Origin: Microlunatus capsulatus
GTDB taxonomy: Bacteria; Actinomycetota; Actinomycetes; Propionibacteriales; Propionibacteriaceae
Assembly: GCF_017876495.1 (NCBI RefSeq)
Contig: NZ_JAGIOB010000001.1
Span: forward strand, 1,116,001 to 1,180,000
Direction: 5' to 3'
DNA: 64,000 nt
Shown here: one piece after another, positions 1 through 8,385 of the stretch
How the letters are laid out: every line of letters starts with the position of its first letter
How positions within the stretch are numbered: position 1 is the first letter of the stretch
Position numbers and translations under genes: made by a program
Notes under the pieces: generated by a model
What the model was told of the DNA's origin: nothing
Database searches by the model: none
What the model saw: the letters and a program-made list of their open reading frames with translations, nothing else

Positions 1-177
1 CCCGTAGGCGTCGGCGGTGTCGAAGAGGGTGACGCCGGCGTCGAGCGCGGCGCGGACGGTGTCGAGCAGCTGCTCGCGGGGCTGGTGGCCGGTCTGGTCG
101 AACGTCATCAGGCCGAGCCCGACCGCCCCGACCTCGACGCGGCCGACGGTGTCGTTGCCGAGTGCGCGTGTGTGCAT
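1..177 (-). CDS. Aldo/keto reductase, N-terminal fragment (cut by window edge)
   Basis: Only the first 59 codons are inside the window; the gene runs off the left end. The reading frame starts with ATG at 177 (minus strand) and gives a typical aldo/keto reductase N-terminus: a short beta-hairpin, the glycine-rich GLGLMTF strand, a helix, and then TLFDTADAYG. In this (alpha/beta)8 NADPH-dependent family, the Asp of the DTADxYG motif and the Tyr just after it belong to the catalytic tetrad (Asp, Tyr, Lys, His). The later catalytic residues and the cofactor site are not visible, so substrate cannot be guessed. The family is known from sequence; the specific reaction is unknown. Confidence 0.8.
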   Translation of the reverse strand, partial: MHTRALGNDTVGRVEVGAVGLGLMTFDQTGHQPREQLLDTVRAALDAGVTLFDTADAYG

Positions 178-568
178 GAGCCGACCCTACGGACCCTCCT
201 GGGAGCCGCCGGGTGCGGGTCGTCGCCTCGTTCCCGATCCAGTCGATCCGCCCCGTCGACCGACCGGGACGAGATCCGCCGCCTGGCCCGGGACACCTTC
301 GCCGTCCTCGACGGCCAGAGCCGGGCCGCGCGGACCGTCACCTCCCTCGAGCCGCACCCCGACGGGCGCTCCCGCGTCCTCGCCGCTGAACGCGCGGCCC
401 CGCGAGCCCGGTGACGGCGGGCCACGCCCACCCTCCCCGGGGCCGCCGGCTCGTGCTGCCCCGTCGACGAGTTCCCCGCATTCCGGCGCGAGGATGTCCG
501 GGATGCAACCTCTCGCCCTCCTGGTGCGTAGAAGGACCACCGACCCGTGACACCGAGGGAGACCAGCC
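178..568. other. Gap of about 390 bases, no convincing gene
   Basis: This stretch lies between two divergently read genes. From about 259 to 414 on the plus strand one frame has strongly G/C third positions and ends with TGA at 412-414, which looks like a short coding remnant, but no start codon with a ribosome binding site precedes it and the N-terminal part is not protein-like. The final 20 bases carry the ribosome binding site (GAGGGAG) of the FG-GAP protein gene. I see no RNA gene and no repeat here. Confidence 0.4.
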
Positions 569-2026
569 ATGCGAAGAGTCCGACGCACGAACCGGGTGAT
601 CGTGGCCGCCGTGGGGTTGGCCGCCACCAGCCTGCTGTGGACCGCCCCACCCGCCTCGGCCGCGTCCGGGTGCTCGACGAGCAGCTCCGACTTCGACCGC
701 GACGGCACGCCGGACGTGGCCGTGGGGGTGCCGGGTGGAGCCGGTCGCAACGGCGCGGTGCAGGTGCGGCTCAGCAACGAGGGCGAGCCGATCACCACCA
801 CGGTGACCGGCGCCCCGGGGTTTGGTACGGCGGTCACGTCCGTGAGCTCGTACGCGGGTGCGGGCGACGACGAGCTCTGCAGCCAGCTGGTCGTCGGCAG
901 CCCCGACGAGAGCACCCGCGCCGGCCTGCGGCGGAGCGGAGCCGTCCACGTGTACGCCTGGGACGCGGCCGCGCAGCGGTTCGTGCTGCGCGGGAGCTTC
1001 GCACCCCAGGCCCGGGGCGTGCAGGGCACAGCCCAGTCGGGCGCCCGTTTCGGTGCGGCCCTGGCGGCCGAGCAGCGGCCGGCCGGCACGACCGGTCCGA
1101 GCCCGGCACGGCTGTTCGTGGGGGCCCCGGGCACCGACCTCGGCGGGTTCCCCGACACGGGGCAGGTGACGTCGTTCTGGGTCGACGCCGAGGACGACCC
1201 CCTCGCCCACGAGACGGAGCTCACCCGGCTCGGCGAGCCCCTGACCGACGAGCCCACCCCGCGAGCCGCTCTGGGCTCGTCCCTGTCGGTGGCCGACGGC
1301 GTGGTGGCGATGGGCATGCCGGGCTTCCCGACGCGTGGTCAGGCCGGGGCCGGCGCCGTGCTGGTCGACCTCGTGGACGGCGGCCCTGACGACCCCAACG
1401 CCCTGGTGCTGAGCCAGGCCAGCGCGGGGGTGCCGGGCTCCCCGGAGAAGGGCGACCGGTTCGGGGCGTCGGTGCACGTCGTGCCCGGTCCGGCCGGTCA
1501 GCGGCCGACCGTGCTGGCGGGTGCACCCGGGGAGGACGTCGGCGAGGCCGCCGACGCCGGCTCCGTGACCGTCGCGCGCATCTCCCCCGACCTGGAGGTC
1601 AGCGGCGCGGCCCGGACCGTGCACCAGGACTCCGCAGGGATGGCCGGGTCGGTGGAAGCCGGCGACCAGCTCGGCGCCGCGGTCTCCAGCGCGCGGTACG
1701 GCTCCTCGACCGTCTACCTGGTGGGCGCCCCCGGGGAGGACGTCGGCACCGTGCGCGATGCCGGGATGGTGCAGACGATCGGCACCGGCAAGGGCTGGAC
1801 GCAGAGCAGCGCGGGCGTGCCCGGCACCGTCGAGCCCGGTGACCGGCTGGGCGCCTCGCTGGGCGGTTCGCCGGCCACCGGGGCCACCCGGTCCTCGGTC
1901 GGCATCCCCGGCGAGGACGCCTCGACCGGCGCCGTGCTCGTCGGGCTCCCCGGCGGCGGCAGACCGGTCAGCTACCTGAAGGGGACCCAGGTGGGCAACC
2001 GGTTCGGCTTCACCGTGGCTCCCTGA
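569..2026 (+). CDS. Secreted FG-GAP (integrin-alpha-like) repeat protein
   Basis: A 485-residue exported protein. Residues 1-32 form a Sec signal peptide: basic MRRVRRTNR, a hydrophobic core, and a cleavage site near ASA-A. The mature part consists of about seven repeats built around the pattern (V/L)xVGxPG, for example DVAVGVPGG, LVVGSPDES, LFVGAPGTD, LAGAPGEDVG and YLVGAPGEDVG. The first repeat carries a calcium-loop-like FDRDGTPD. This is the FG-GAP pattern of integrin-alpha seven-bladed beta-propellers. Such bacterial proteins are usually extracellular and bind ligands or surfaces; no catalytic residues are recognisable. The ATG at 569 is preceded by GAGGGAG at a good distance. It stands alone, converging with the lipoprotein gene across a strong terminator. 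Function beyond a secreted propeller is not known. Confidence 0.85.
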   Translation: MRRVRRTNRVIVAAVGLAATSLLWTAPPASAASGCSTSSSDFDRDGTPDVAVGVPGGAGRNGAVQVRLSNEGEPITTTVTGAPGFGTAVTSVSSYAGAGDDELCSQLVVGSPDESTRAGLRRSGAVHVYAWDAAAQRFVLRGSFAPQARGVQGTAQSGARFGAALAAEQRPAGTTGPSPARLFVGAPGTDLGGFPDTGQVTSFWVDAEDDPLAHETELTRLGEPLTDEPTPRAALGSSLSVADGVVAMGMPGFPTRGQAGAGAVLVDLVDGGPDDPNALVLSQASAGVPGSPEKGDRFGASVHVVPGPAGQRPTVLAGAPGEDVGEAADAGSVTVARISPDLEVSGAARTVHQDSAGMAGSVEAGDQLGAAVSSARYGSSTVYLVGAPGEDVGTVRDAGMVQTIGTGKGWTQSSAGVPGTVEPGDRLGASLGGSPATGATRSSVGIPGEDASTGAVLVGLPGGGRPVSYLKGTQVGNRFGFTVAP

Positions 2027-2040
2027 GGACCTCCGGTGCA

Positions 2041-2078
2041 CCTGACCTCCCGGCCGCAGCCCGGCCGCGGAGGTCAGG
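2041..2078. terminator. Bidirectional terminator hairpin
   Basis: A perfect 10-bp inverted repeat (2041-2050 with 2069-2078) encloses further CGGCCG pairing. It sits between two convergent genes, 15 bases after one stop codon and 18 bases before the other, and can serve both. No U-tract is present, as is common in GC-rich actinobacteria. Confidence 0.75.
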
Positions 2079-2095
2079 CGAGCTGGATCCGGGTG

Positions 2096-2647
2096 TCAGC
2101 GGGTGACGCGGAACGTCGTGCAGACCGGGCTCGTCACGGTCCCGGACAGGACGTCGGGATCCTCACCCGGCAGCTCGGCCACCAGCCCGACCATCACGTA
2201 CCCCGACGGCTTCTCGATCCAGGCCTCCGGGGTCAGGGTCAGCGACCGCGGCTCGAGCCGGCCCGTCATCGCGTAGCTGCCGTTCGGGACCCCGGGGTTG
2301 CTCGCGACGGGCCCGAAGCTGAACACCGCTGACACCGACCCGCCGCCCTCGTCGGAGATGTCCAGGTCGAAGCCGGTCAGGCCCTGACCACAGGTGTAGG
2401 TGCCCTTCCACCGACCCGTCACGTCGCGGCTGCCGGGTGAGGGAGAACCCGTGGCCGTCGGGGTCGGGCCACAGCTGGGACCGACGAACAGGTCGCACGG
2501 CCCGCGCGCACTGGACGTCGGGAGCGGCGCGCCCCCACCCGGCGCACCGGCTGGGCCCTCGGGTGACGTGCAGCCGCCCAGACCGCCAGCCACCAGGAAG
2601 GCCACTCCGACGACGAGCGTCGAGGGCGGTGACCAGGGCCGGAGCAC
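2096..2647 (-). CDS. Putative lipoprotein of unknown function
   Basis: A 183-residue protein with a lipoprotein signal peptide: hydrophobic residues from about 10 to 24 end in a lipobox-like LGGC, where the Cys would be lipidated and anchored to the outer face of the membrane. A Pro/Ser/Thr/Gly-rich linker follows to about residue 75. The C-terminal domain (about 75-183) begins VTGRWKGTYTCG and is rich in beta-strands, with paired cysteines near both ends, which suggests a small disulfide-closed beta-barrel or sandwich. I do not recognise a named family. It converges with the FG-GAP gene and lies just downstream of the tRNA-Ala in the same orientation, with about 110 bases between. Confidence 0.75.
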   Translation of the reverse strand: MLRPWSPPSTLVVGVAFLVAGGLGGCTSPEGPAGAPGGGAPLPTSSARGPCDLFVGPSCGPTPTATGSPSPGSRDVTGRWKGTYTCGQGLTGFDLDISDEGGGSVSAVFSFGPVASNPGVPNGSYAMTGRLEPRSLTLTPEAWIEKPSGYVMVGLVAELPGEDPDVLSGTVTSPVCTTFRVTR

Positions 2648-2760
2648 GCGGTGACCCTAGCAAGGGAGGCGACCACCGGAACCCGACGAGACCCGGGGTG
2701 CCGGTGAGCCCAGAGGGGGCCCGGAGAAGGAGATATCGCTGTGTCCAGCGGTGATGAGGG

Positions 2761-2833
2761 TGGAGCTTAGGGGATTCGAACCCCTGACCTCTTCCATGCC
2801 ATGGAAGCGCGCTACCAACTGCGCCAAAGCCCC
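2761..2833 (-). tRNA. tRNA-Ala, anticodon GGC
   Basis: Reading the minus strand from 2833 gives a complete cloverleaf of 73 bases: seven-pair acceptor stem, D arm with AGTTGG, five-pair anticodon stem around the loop ATGGCAT (anticodon GGC), and a T arm with TTCGAAT. The third acceptor pair is G-U (G3:U70), the main identity element for alanyl-tRNA synthetase. The discriminator base is A, and the CCA end is not encoded (ACC C follows). It decodes GCC, the most used alanine codon in this GC-rich genome. No integrase or duplicated 3' end was seen next to it. Confidence 0.97.
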
Positions 2834-2894
2834 TCGCGGGTGTCCCCCGGAGCCTCCGGGCCTTGCGGCCGGTGCCCCTGACGACCCCGAAATA

Positions 2895-3569
2895 CTAGCC
2901 TGCCGTCGCCTTGGTCGCGAAATCGGCCCGCTCCTCGAGCGGGTCGGTCGGGTCCGGGGCGGTGACGTTGTACTGCTCGATCCGCCAGTAGCGGCCCGAG
3001 CGGTGCCGGTCGACGCTCACCCACGCGCAGTTGGTGAGCCCGCCGAGGAGCCGCCAGTGCTCGGGCGGCAGGCCGACGAGCTCGGCGACGCCGGCGCGGC
3101 CGGCCAGGCCGTGGCTGGCCGCGACGACGGTGCTGCCGTCGGGAGCGGCCTCGGCCAGCTCGCGCAGGGCGGCCGCGACGCGGACGCCGACCTCGCGGGG
3201 GCTCTCCCCCGTCGCCGAGCGGCGGACGTCCTCGCCGGCGCGCAGCCGGGCGGAGGCCTCGGGGTCGACGCGCTCGACGTCGGAGCCCAGCAGGCCCTCC
3301 CAGCTGCCGACGTGGATCTCGCGCAGCCGGCGGTCGGTCGTCACCGGGAGACCGGTGAGGTCGGCGAGCTCGCCGGCGGTGTCGCGGGCGCGGCTGAGGT
3401 CGCTGGACCACAGCACGGCGGGCTCCAGCGCGGCGAGCGCGACGGCGGCGCGGGCCGCCTGGCCGCGGCCGACGTCGTCGAGCCCGATGTCGGCCTGGCC
3501 CTGGAACCGGTTCTCGACGTTCCAGGGGGTGCGGCCGTGCCGCCAGACGACGAGGCGGGCGGCGGTCAC
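2895..3569 (-). CDS. Histidine phosphatase family protein (phosphoglycerate mutase-like)
   Basis: A 224-residue cytosolic enzyme of the histidine phosphatase superfamily. The N-terminal motif WRHGRTPWN (residues 9-17) carries the nucleophilic His and the phosphate-binding Arg; a second catalytic His lies in ASHGLAGR near residue 155, and SSDLSRARDT is the usual third block. In this position downstream of rsfS, actinobacterial homologues are often annotated as phosphoglycerate mutase or as glucosyl-3-phosphoglycerate phosphatase. The sequence alone does not decide between sugar-phosphate and other phosphomonoester substrates. The GTG start overlaps the rsfS stop as GTGA, so the two are translationally coupled. 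Confidence 0.9.
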   Translation of the reverse strand: MTAARLVVWRHGRTPWNVENRFQGQADIGLDDVGRGQAARAAVALAALEPAVLWSSDLSRARDTAGELADLTGLPVTTDRRLREIHVGSWEGLLGSDVERVDPEASARLRAGEDVRRSATGESPREVGVRVAAALRELAEAAPDGSTVVAASHGLAGRAGVAELVGLPPEHWRLLGGLTNCAWVSVDRHRSGRYWRIEQYNVTAPDPTDPLEERADFATKATAG

Positions 3570-3934
3570 CGGCGCTCGTCGAGCCCGAGCGGGATCACGG
3601 GGCAGTCGCTCCAGAGCCGCTCGAGGGCGTAGAACTTGCGCTCGTCGCTGTGCTGGACGTGCACCACGACGTCGAGGTAGTCCAGCAGCACCCAGCGCTG
3701 CTCGCGGTCGCCCTCGCGCCGCACGGGCTTGGCGTCGAGGGCGCGCAGGGCCTCCTCGACGCCGTCGACGACGGCGCCGACCTGGCGCTCGTTCGTCGCG
3801 GTCACGACGAGGAACACGTCGGTGATGGCGAGCTGGTCGGAGACGTCGTAGGCGATGAGGTCGGTGCCGAGCTTGTCCACGGCGGCCTCGGCGGCCGCCC
3901 GGGTGAGCTCCAGGGCACGGTCGGTAGCTGTCAC
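3566..3934 (-). CDS. rsfS: Ribosome silencing factor RsfS (Iojap/YbeB)
   Basis: A 122-residue RsfS/YbeB/Iojap protein. The family binds ribosomal protein uL14 on the 50S subunit and blocks joining with 30S when nutrients run low, reducing translation. Family features visible are the helix-rich start, then DLIAYDVSDQLAITDVFLVVTA-type strands (given here only in part), the core RREGDREQRWVLLDY, and the VVVHVQ strand followed by YALERLW near the C-terminus. Length is normal. The start is GTG with GGAAGAAG upstream. It lies in the usual order nadD-rsfS-phosphatase, 34 bases after nadD and overlapping the phosphatase start by four bases. Confidence 0.95.
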   Translation of the reverse strand: MTATDRALELTRAAAEAAVDKLGTDLIAYDVSDQLAITDVFLVVTATNERQVGAVVDGVEEALRALDAKPVRREGDREQRWVLLDYLDVVVHVQHSDERKFYALERLWSDCPVIPLGLDERR

Positions 3935-3968
3935 GATCTTCTTCCTGTCGGTGGACCGGGATCGGTCC

Positions 3969-4634
3969 TCACGGGCGGTAGAGCCCGCGCTTGGCGATGT
4001 ACTGCACGATGCCGTCGGGCACCAGGTACCACGTCGGCTCCTGCTCGGCCACGCGCTTGCGGCACGCGGTGGAGGAGATGGCCAGGGCCGGGATCTCCAT
4101 CACGGTGACGCGGTCGCGCGGCAGCTGGTCGATGACGGTGGTGTCGAGCTCGACCCCGGGCCGGGTGCACCCGACGAAGTGCGCGAGGTCGAACAGCCGG
4201 TCCGAGTTGCGCCAGGTGAGGATCTGGGTGAGCGCGTCGGCACCGGTGATGAAGTAGAGGTCGACGTCCTCCCCGCGCTCGGCGCGCAGGTCGGCCAGGG
4301 TGTCGACGGTGTAGGTGGGGCCGTCCCGCTCGACGTCGACCCGGCTCACGGTGAAGCGCGGGTTGGACGCCGTCGCGATGACGGTCATCAGGTAGCGGTC
4401 CTCGGCCGAGGACACCTCGCGGTCGGCCTTCTGCCAGGGCTGCCCCGTGGGCACGAAGACGACCTCGTCCAGGCCGAAACGGCTGGCCACCTCGCTGGCG
4501 GCGACCAGGTGGCCGTGGTGGATGGGGTCGAAGGTGCCACCCATCACCCCGAGCCGGTGCCGGTGGTTCGGGTCCTCGCCGCGGGTGCGGGCGAGCCCGG
4601 TGGCGCGGGGCAGCGACGGGTGCGAGGAGCTCAC
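3969..4634 (-). CDS. nadD: Nicotinate-nucleotide adenylyltransferase NadD
   Basis: A 221-residue enzyme that joins nicotinate mononucleotide and ATP to make nicotinate adenine dinucleotide in NAD synthesis. The nucleotidyltransferase signature [12 protein letters not shown] is at about 31-42, and the C-terminal [10 protein letters not shown] (normally ISSTxIRxR) is at about 190-200. About 28 residues precede the first beta-strand, which is longer than in many homologues, so a later start is possible. The GTG start at 4634 directly follows the stop codon of the 44-aa membrane ORF, with no spacer, so translation probably depends on ribosomes finishing that ORF. Cytosolic. Confidence 0.94.
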   Translation of the reverse strand: MSSSHPSLPRATGLARTRGEDPNHRHRLGVMGGTFDPIHHGHLVAASEVASRFGLDEVVFVPTGQPWQKADREVSSAEDRYLMTVIATASNPRFTVSRVDVERDGPTYTVDTLADLRAERGEDVDLYFITGADALTQILTWRNSDRLFDLAHFVGCTRPGVELDTTVIDQLPRDRVTVMEIPALAISSTACRKRVAEQEPTWYLVPDGIVQYIAKRGLYRP

Positions 4635-4769
4635 CTAGCTGTGCGGACGCCCGTTGCCCAGCACGACGGTGATCGCCAGCAGGGTGACGAGCAGGCCGAA
4701 CGCGATCAGGCCGAAGACGATGGGCGGGAGCGGCAGCTCGGTCTCCATCAGGGTGAGTCCGAAGGTCAT
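4635..4769 (-). CDS. Small single-span membrane protein, 44 residues
   Basis: A short ORF, ATG at 4769 to TAG at 4635, with strong G/C third positions. The product starts MTFGLTLMETELPLPP and continues as one hydrophobic helix (about residues 17-38) with a short polar tail NGRPHS, so it is a single-pass membrane peptide. It fills exactly the space between proA and nadD, and its stop codon abuts the nadD GTG. Upstream, TAGGCT lies six bases before the ATG, as expected for a leaderless promoter. Function unknown; a role as a leader that couples nadD translation or as a small membrane regulator is inference. Confidence 0.75.
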   Translation of the reverse strand: MTFGLTLMETELPLPPIVFGLIAFGLLVTLLAITVVLGNGRPHS

Positions 4770-4781
4770 GGGCGCAGCCTA
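4767..4781 (-). promoter_or_regulatory. Candidate leaderless promoter -10 for the small ORF-nadD unit
   Basis: TAGGCT at 4776-4781 (minus strand) is followed by six bases and then the ATG. This spacing puts the transcription start at or next to the start codon. There is no ribosome binding site. It would give nadD-rsfS a promoter separate from proA. Confidence 0.45.
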
Positions 4782-4805
4782 CCGGTCGGCCGGCGTGCCC
4801 CGTGG

Positions 4806-6044
4806 TCAGCGGCGCGTCTGGCCCGACCCCGTGACGACGTACTTCGTCGACGTCATCTCGGCCAGCCCCATCGGCCCGCGCGCGTGCAGCTTCTGGGTGG
4901 AGATGCCGATCTCGGCGCCGAAGCCCAGCTCGCCGCCGTCGACGAAGCGGCTGGAGGCGTTGACCAGCACTGCGGCGGCGTCGACCTCGGCGGTGAACCG
5001 GGCCGCCGAGCGCTGCGACCCGGTGACGATCGTCTCGCTGTGCCCGGTGCTCCAGCGGCGGACGTGGGCCAGCGCGGCGTCGAGGTCGTCGACGACGGCG
5101 GCGGCGAGGTCGAGGGAGAGGTACTCGGTCCCCCAGTCCTCCTCGGTCGCCGGCACCACGTCGCCGTAGGTGGCCACCCGCGCGTCGCCGTGGACGGTGA
5201 CCCCGGCCGCGGCCAGCGCCGGCAGGGCGAGCGGCAGGAAGGTCGCGGCGGCGTCGGCGTGCACCAGCAGCGTCTCGACGGCGTTGCAGACCGAGGGGCG
5301 CTGGACCTTGGCGTTGAGCAGGATCTCCAGGGCCATCGCCGGGTCGGCGCTCGCGTCGACGACGAGGTGGCAGTTGCCGACCCCGGTCTCGATGACGGGC
5401 ACCTGGGCGTGCCGCACGACGTGCTCGATGAGGCCGGCGCCGCCGCGCGGGATGAGGACGTCGACCTGCCCCCGCGCCGCCATCAGCTCGTCGGTGACGG
5501 CGCGCGGCCCCGGGACCAGCTGGACGGCGTCGGCGGGCAGCCCGGCCTCGACCAGGCCGGCGCGCAGCGCGTCGACGACGGCGCGGTTGGACTCCGCGGC
5601 CGAGCTGGAGCCGCGCAGCAGCGAGGCGTTGCCGGACTTGAGGCAGAGCCCGGCGGCGTCGGCGGTGACGTTGGGGCGGGCCTCGTAGATGATGCCGACC
5701 ACCCCGAAGGGGACGCGCAGCTGGCGCACCTGGACGCCGTCCGGGTTGGTCCACCCGCGGACGACGTCGCCGACCGGGTCGGGCAGCGCGGCGACCTGGC
5801 GCAGGCCGTCGACCATCCCGGCGACGCGGTCGGGGGTGAGCCGGAGCCGGTCGACGAGCGCGGCGCTGGTGCCGGCGGCCTCGGCCCGGGCCACGTCGGC
5901 GGCGTTGGCCTCGAGGACGGCCGTCCCGGCCTCGTTCAGGGCGTCGGCCATGGCGTGCAGGCCGGCGTCCTTCGCGGCCCGCGTGGCCCCGGCCAGCGCG
6001 AGGGCCGCCGCGCGGGCGCGGGTGGTCTGCTCGAGCACGGTCAC
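4806..6044 (-). CDS. proA: Gamma-glutamyl phosphate reductase ProA
   Basis: A reductase of about 412 residues of the aldehyde dehydrogenase superfamily. It reduces gamma-glutamyl phosphate with NADPH to glutamate semialdehyde, the second step of proline synthesis. Visible family marks are [14 protein letters not shown] near 117-130, [23 protein letters not shown], and [14 protein letters not shown], whose Cys is the catalytic thiol. The C-terminus has the usual [12 protein letters not shown] choose the GTG at 6044; a TTG at 6053 would add three residues, and neither has a clear ribosome binding site. In many actinobacteria proA directly follows proB. Here the partner proB is about 25 kb away. 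Confidence 0.93.
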   Translation of the reverse strand: MTVLEQTTRARAAALALAGATRAAKDAGLHAMADALNEAGTAVLEANAADVARAEAAGTSAALVDRLRLTPDRVAGMVDGLRQVAALPDPVGDVVRGWTNPDGVQVRQLRVPFGVVGIIYEARPNVTADAAGLCLKSGNASLLRGSSSAAESNRAVVDALRAGLVEAGLPADAVQLVPGPRAVTDELMAARGQVDVLIPRGGAGLIEHVVRHAQVPVIETGVGNCHLVVDASADPAMALEILLNAKVQRPSVCNAVETLLVHADAAATFLPLALPALAAAGVTVHGDARVATYGDVVPATEEDWGTEYLSLDLAAAVVDDLDAALAHVRRWSTGHSETIVTGSQRSAARFTAEVDAAAVLVNASSRFVDGGELGFGAEIGISTQKLHARGPMGLAEMTSTKYVVTGSGQTRR

Positions 6045-6296
6045 GGGCCCCAACCTAGCGCGGCGAGGCCCTCCGGGACCCGGCCGACGGAGGGCCCGGA
6101 CACCTCCCGCTCGCCCCGCCGCGGCTGGCCGGGGAGGCGCTCACCGGCCCGGTCCACAGCCGGCGGTCCGGCTCTGTCCACAGCCGGACCCGATCCTGTC
6201 CCGCGGGCCGGTCCGGGGATGGAAGGATGGGTGCTACCCGGGAGCGGGGGGCGCCGTCGGGAGACGGGGGCGTTTTTCGGGGACAGGAGCGGGACG

Positions 6297-8333
6297 TTGA
6301 CACGGTTGGTGTTGCCAGAGCACCTGGCGGTGCTGATGTCGGGGCGCCAGTACATCGACGTCGTCGGCTCCGCCCAGCCCTGGCCCATCCCCGCCGGCTG
6401 GTGGGACCACGCCCGCAGCCGCGTCCGCGAGCTCGTCGAGGACCCGCGCGCCGGCGCCACCCAGAACTGGACGAGCTGGCCCGAGAGCACCCGCGACGTC
6501 GCGCCCTTCCTGCAGAACCTGGCCATGTCCCTGGGCGGCTACGTCGCCATCTTCGCCGGGGAGTTCGCGCAGTTCCCCGAGCAGCTGGTCGACGAGTACC
6601 TTTCCCCCACCCAGCGGCGTGAGCCGATGGTGGCCCGCAACTGGTACATGACCGACTGCGAGTGGCCGCTGTTCCTCTACAAGTACGCGGGCAACGACCC
6701 GGCCGCCCGGCGCGGGGCGCTGGAGCTGTCCCAGGAGTGCGTGCGCTTCCTGGCCGAGATCGGCCCGCTGCGGCCGCGGGCCGAGGCGCTGCTGGGGATC
6801 TACGAGCGCGTCCTGACCACCCGCGAGCTCCGCGACTTCCACACCAGCGCCGCCTTCCCCGAGGTGGCCCGGATGTGGCGCCACCAGCTGATGACCGAGG
6901 CCGAGCAGGAGGTGCTGCCCGAGATCGGCGGCTGGGGCGCCGCCCTGTCCTGGTCCTACGAGGGCCTGCAGGCCGCGCACGACCACCTCAGCCGCGTCAC
7001 CAGCCGGGCCGAGACGCTGCCCGAGGTCGTCGCGTCGATGGCGCTCTGCGACAACGTCGACACCCTGCCCGCCGGCCTGGCCGTCGCCGTCGGCTCCCAG
7101 CGCTTCGAGGAGATCAGCGAGGCCTTCGAGGTCCGATCGCACGGCTTCGACTCCGCCGAGTGGCTGCAGGCCAACCGGGGCTGGCTGGCCCGCACGCTGC
7201 TGACCGGCGAGATCGACGCGTGCCGGGCCTGGCTGTCGATGGCCGCGCAGGTCTCGCGGGTGGTGGCCGGGCTGCCCGGTCCGCCCACGCCGTCGGCCGC
7301 GCCGGACACGATCGGCTTCGTCACCGACGTCGAGGAGCTGTTCACCTTCAAGCCGGCGGCCAACCCGATGGTCAAGGCGTTCGGCAGCGTGCCGCCGCCC
7401 GCCCGGCCGGCGCCCGTCGCCCGGGTCCCGCGACCGCTGGGGTCGGAGGCCGAGGAGGAGGACCTCGACGAGGACACCGGCGTCCCCGAGGTCGAGATCG
7501 GCGACCCGCAGGGCGAGCTGGCCGCGCTCGTCGGGCTGGCCCCGATCAAGGAGCAGGTCCGCCGGCTGGTGGCCGAGGCCAAGGCCGACCAGCTGCGCGC
7601 CCAGGCCGGGATGCCCGACCGGCACCGCTCCCGGCACATGGTGTTCGTCGGCAACCCCGGCACCGCCAAGACCACCGTCGCGCGGCTGCTCGCCCGCATC
7701 TACGCCCAGCTGGGGACGCTCTCCAACGGGCACCTGGTCGAGGCCAGCCGCGTCGACCTCGTCGGCCAGTACATCGGGCAGACCTCCCCGAAGGTCCGCA
7801 AGATGTTCAACAAGGCGTCCGGCGGCGTGCTGTTCATCGACGAGGCCTACGCCCTGATCCCGCACGACTCGCACCGCGACTTCGGCGTCGAGGCCGTCTC
7901 GACGCTGCTCAAGCTGATGGAGGACCGCCGCGAGGAGGTCGTCGTCATCGTCGCCGGCTACCCGCGGGAGATGCAGCGCTTCCTGTCCTCCAACCCGGGC
8001 CTGGCGTCGCGGTTCCCCAAGACGCTGACCTTCGACGACTACGACGACGACGAGCTGTACGCCATCTTCGAGCTGACGGCCGCCCAGGCCGGCTTCGAGA
8101 TCGGGCCCGGCGTCGAGGAGCGGGTCCGCGCGCTGATTCCAGCCCCGCACCCGCCCGGGTTCGGCAACGGCCGCTTCGTCCGCAACGTCTTCGAGGAGGC
8201 CGTCTCCATCCAGGCCGAGCGCCTCGTCGACCTGGTCGAGCCCACCGTCGAGGACATCCGCACCCTGGTCGCCGCCGACCTGCCCACCGAGGCCCCGCCG
8301 GACGACCCCAAGCTGCAGGGCTTCTACCTCTAG
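6297..8333 (+). CDS. CbxX/CfqX-type AAA+ ATPase (EccA/SpoVK-like)
   Basis: A 678-residue protein with an AAA+ domain of the CbxX/CfqX family at about 405-670, joined by an acidic linker (EAEEEDLDEDTG, about 383-395) to a helical N-terminal domain of about 330 residues. Walker A is GNPGTAKTT near 452-460; the usual second Gly is Ala but the catalytic Lys and Thr remain. Walker B is VLFIDEAYAL near 511-520. The layout resembles EccA, the cytosolic ATPase of type VII secretion, and the Rubisco activase CbbX, yet no type VII genes lie near. The frame stays open far upstream, but real coding starts at TTG 6297, which has AGGAG seven bases before it and gives MTRLVLPEHL. Likely a remodelling ATPase with unknown client. 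Confidence 0.85.
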   Translation: MTRLVLPEHLAVLMSGRQYIDVVGSAQPWPIPAGWWDHARSRVRELVEDPRAGATQNWTSWPESTRDVAPFLQNLAMSLGGYVAIFAGEFAQFPEQLVDEYLSPTQRREPMVARNWYMTDCEWPLFLYKYAGNDPAARRGALELSQECVRFLAEIGPLRPRAEALLGIYERVLTTRELRDFHTSAAFPEVARMWRHQLMTEAEQEVLPEIGGWGAALSWSYEGLQAAHDHLSRVTSRAETLPEVVASMALCDNVDTLPAGLAVAVGSQRFEEISEAFEVRSHGFDSAEWLQANRGWLARTLLTGEIDACRAWLSMAAQVSRVVAGLPGPPTPSAAPDTIGFVTDVEELFTFKPAANPMVKAFGSVPPPARPAPVARVPRPLGSEAEEEDLDEDTGVPEVEIGDPQGELAALVGLAPIKEQVRRLVAEAKADQLRAQAGMPDRHRSRHMVFVGNPGTAKTTVARLLARIYAQLGTLSNGHLVEASRVDLVGQYIGQTSPKVRKMFNKASGGVLFIDEAYALIPHDSHRDFGVEAVSTLLKLMEDRREEVVVIVAGYPREMQRFLSSNPGLASRFPKTLTFDDYDDDELYAIFELTAAQAGFEIGPGVEERVRALIPAPHPPGFGNGRFVRNVFEEAVSIQAERLVDLVEPTVEDIRTLVAADLPTEAPPDDPKLQGFYL

Positions 8334-8385
8334 CGCCGGCACCGCCCGGACGTCGACGGCCCGGTCGACTCGCGGCGCCCGTCGG

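Noticed and set aside
2761-2833. The tRNA-Ala gene as an integration site for a mobile element
   Set aside because: No integrase and no duplicated 3' tRNA fragment were seen on either side.
3855-6296. The open frame upstream of the AAA+ gene, which would extend it to 1,492 residues
   Set aside because: The upstream part is antisense to nadD and proA and has no protein-like composition. Real coding starts at the TTG 6297 with AGGAG.
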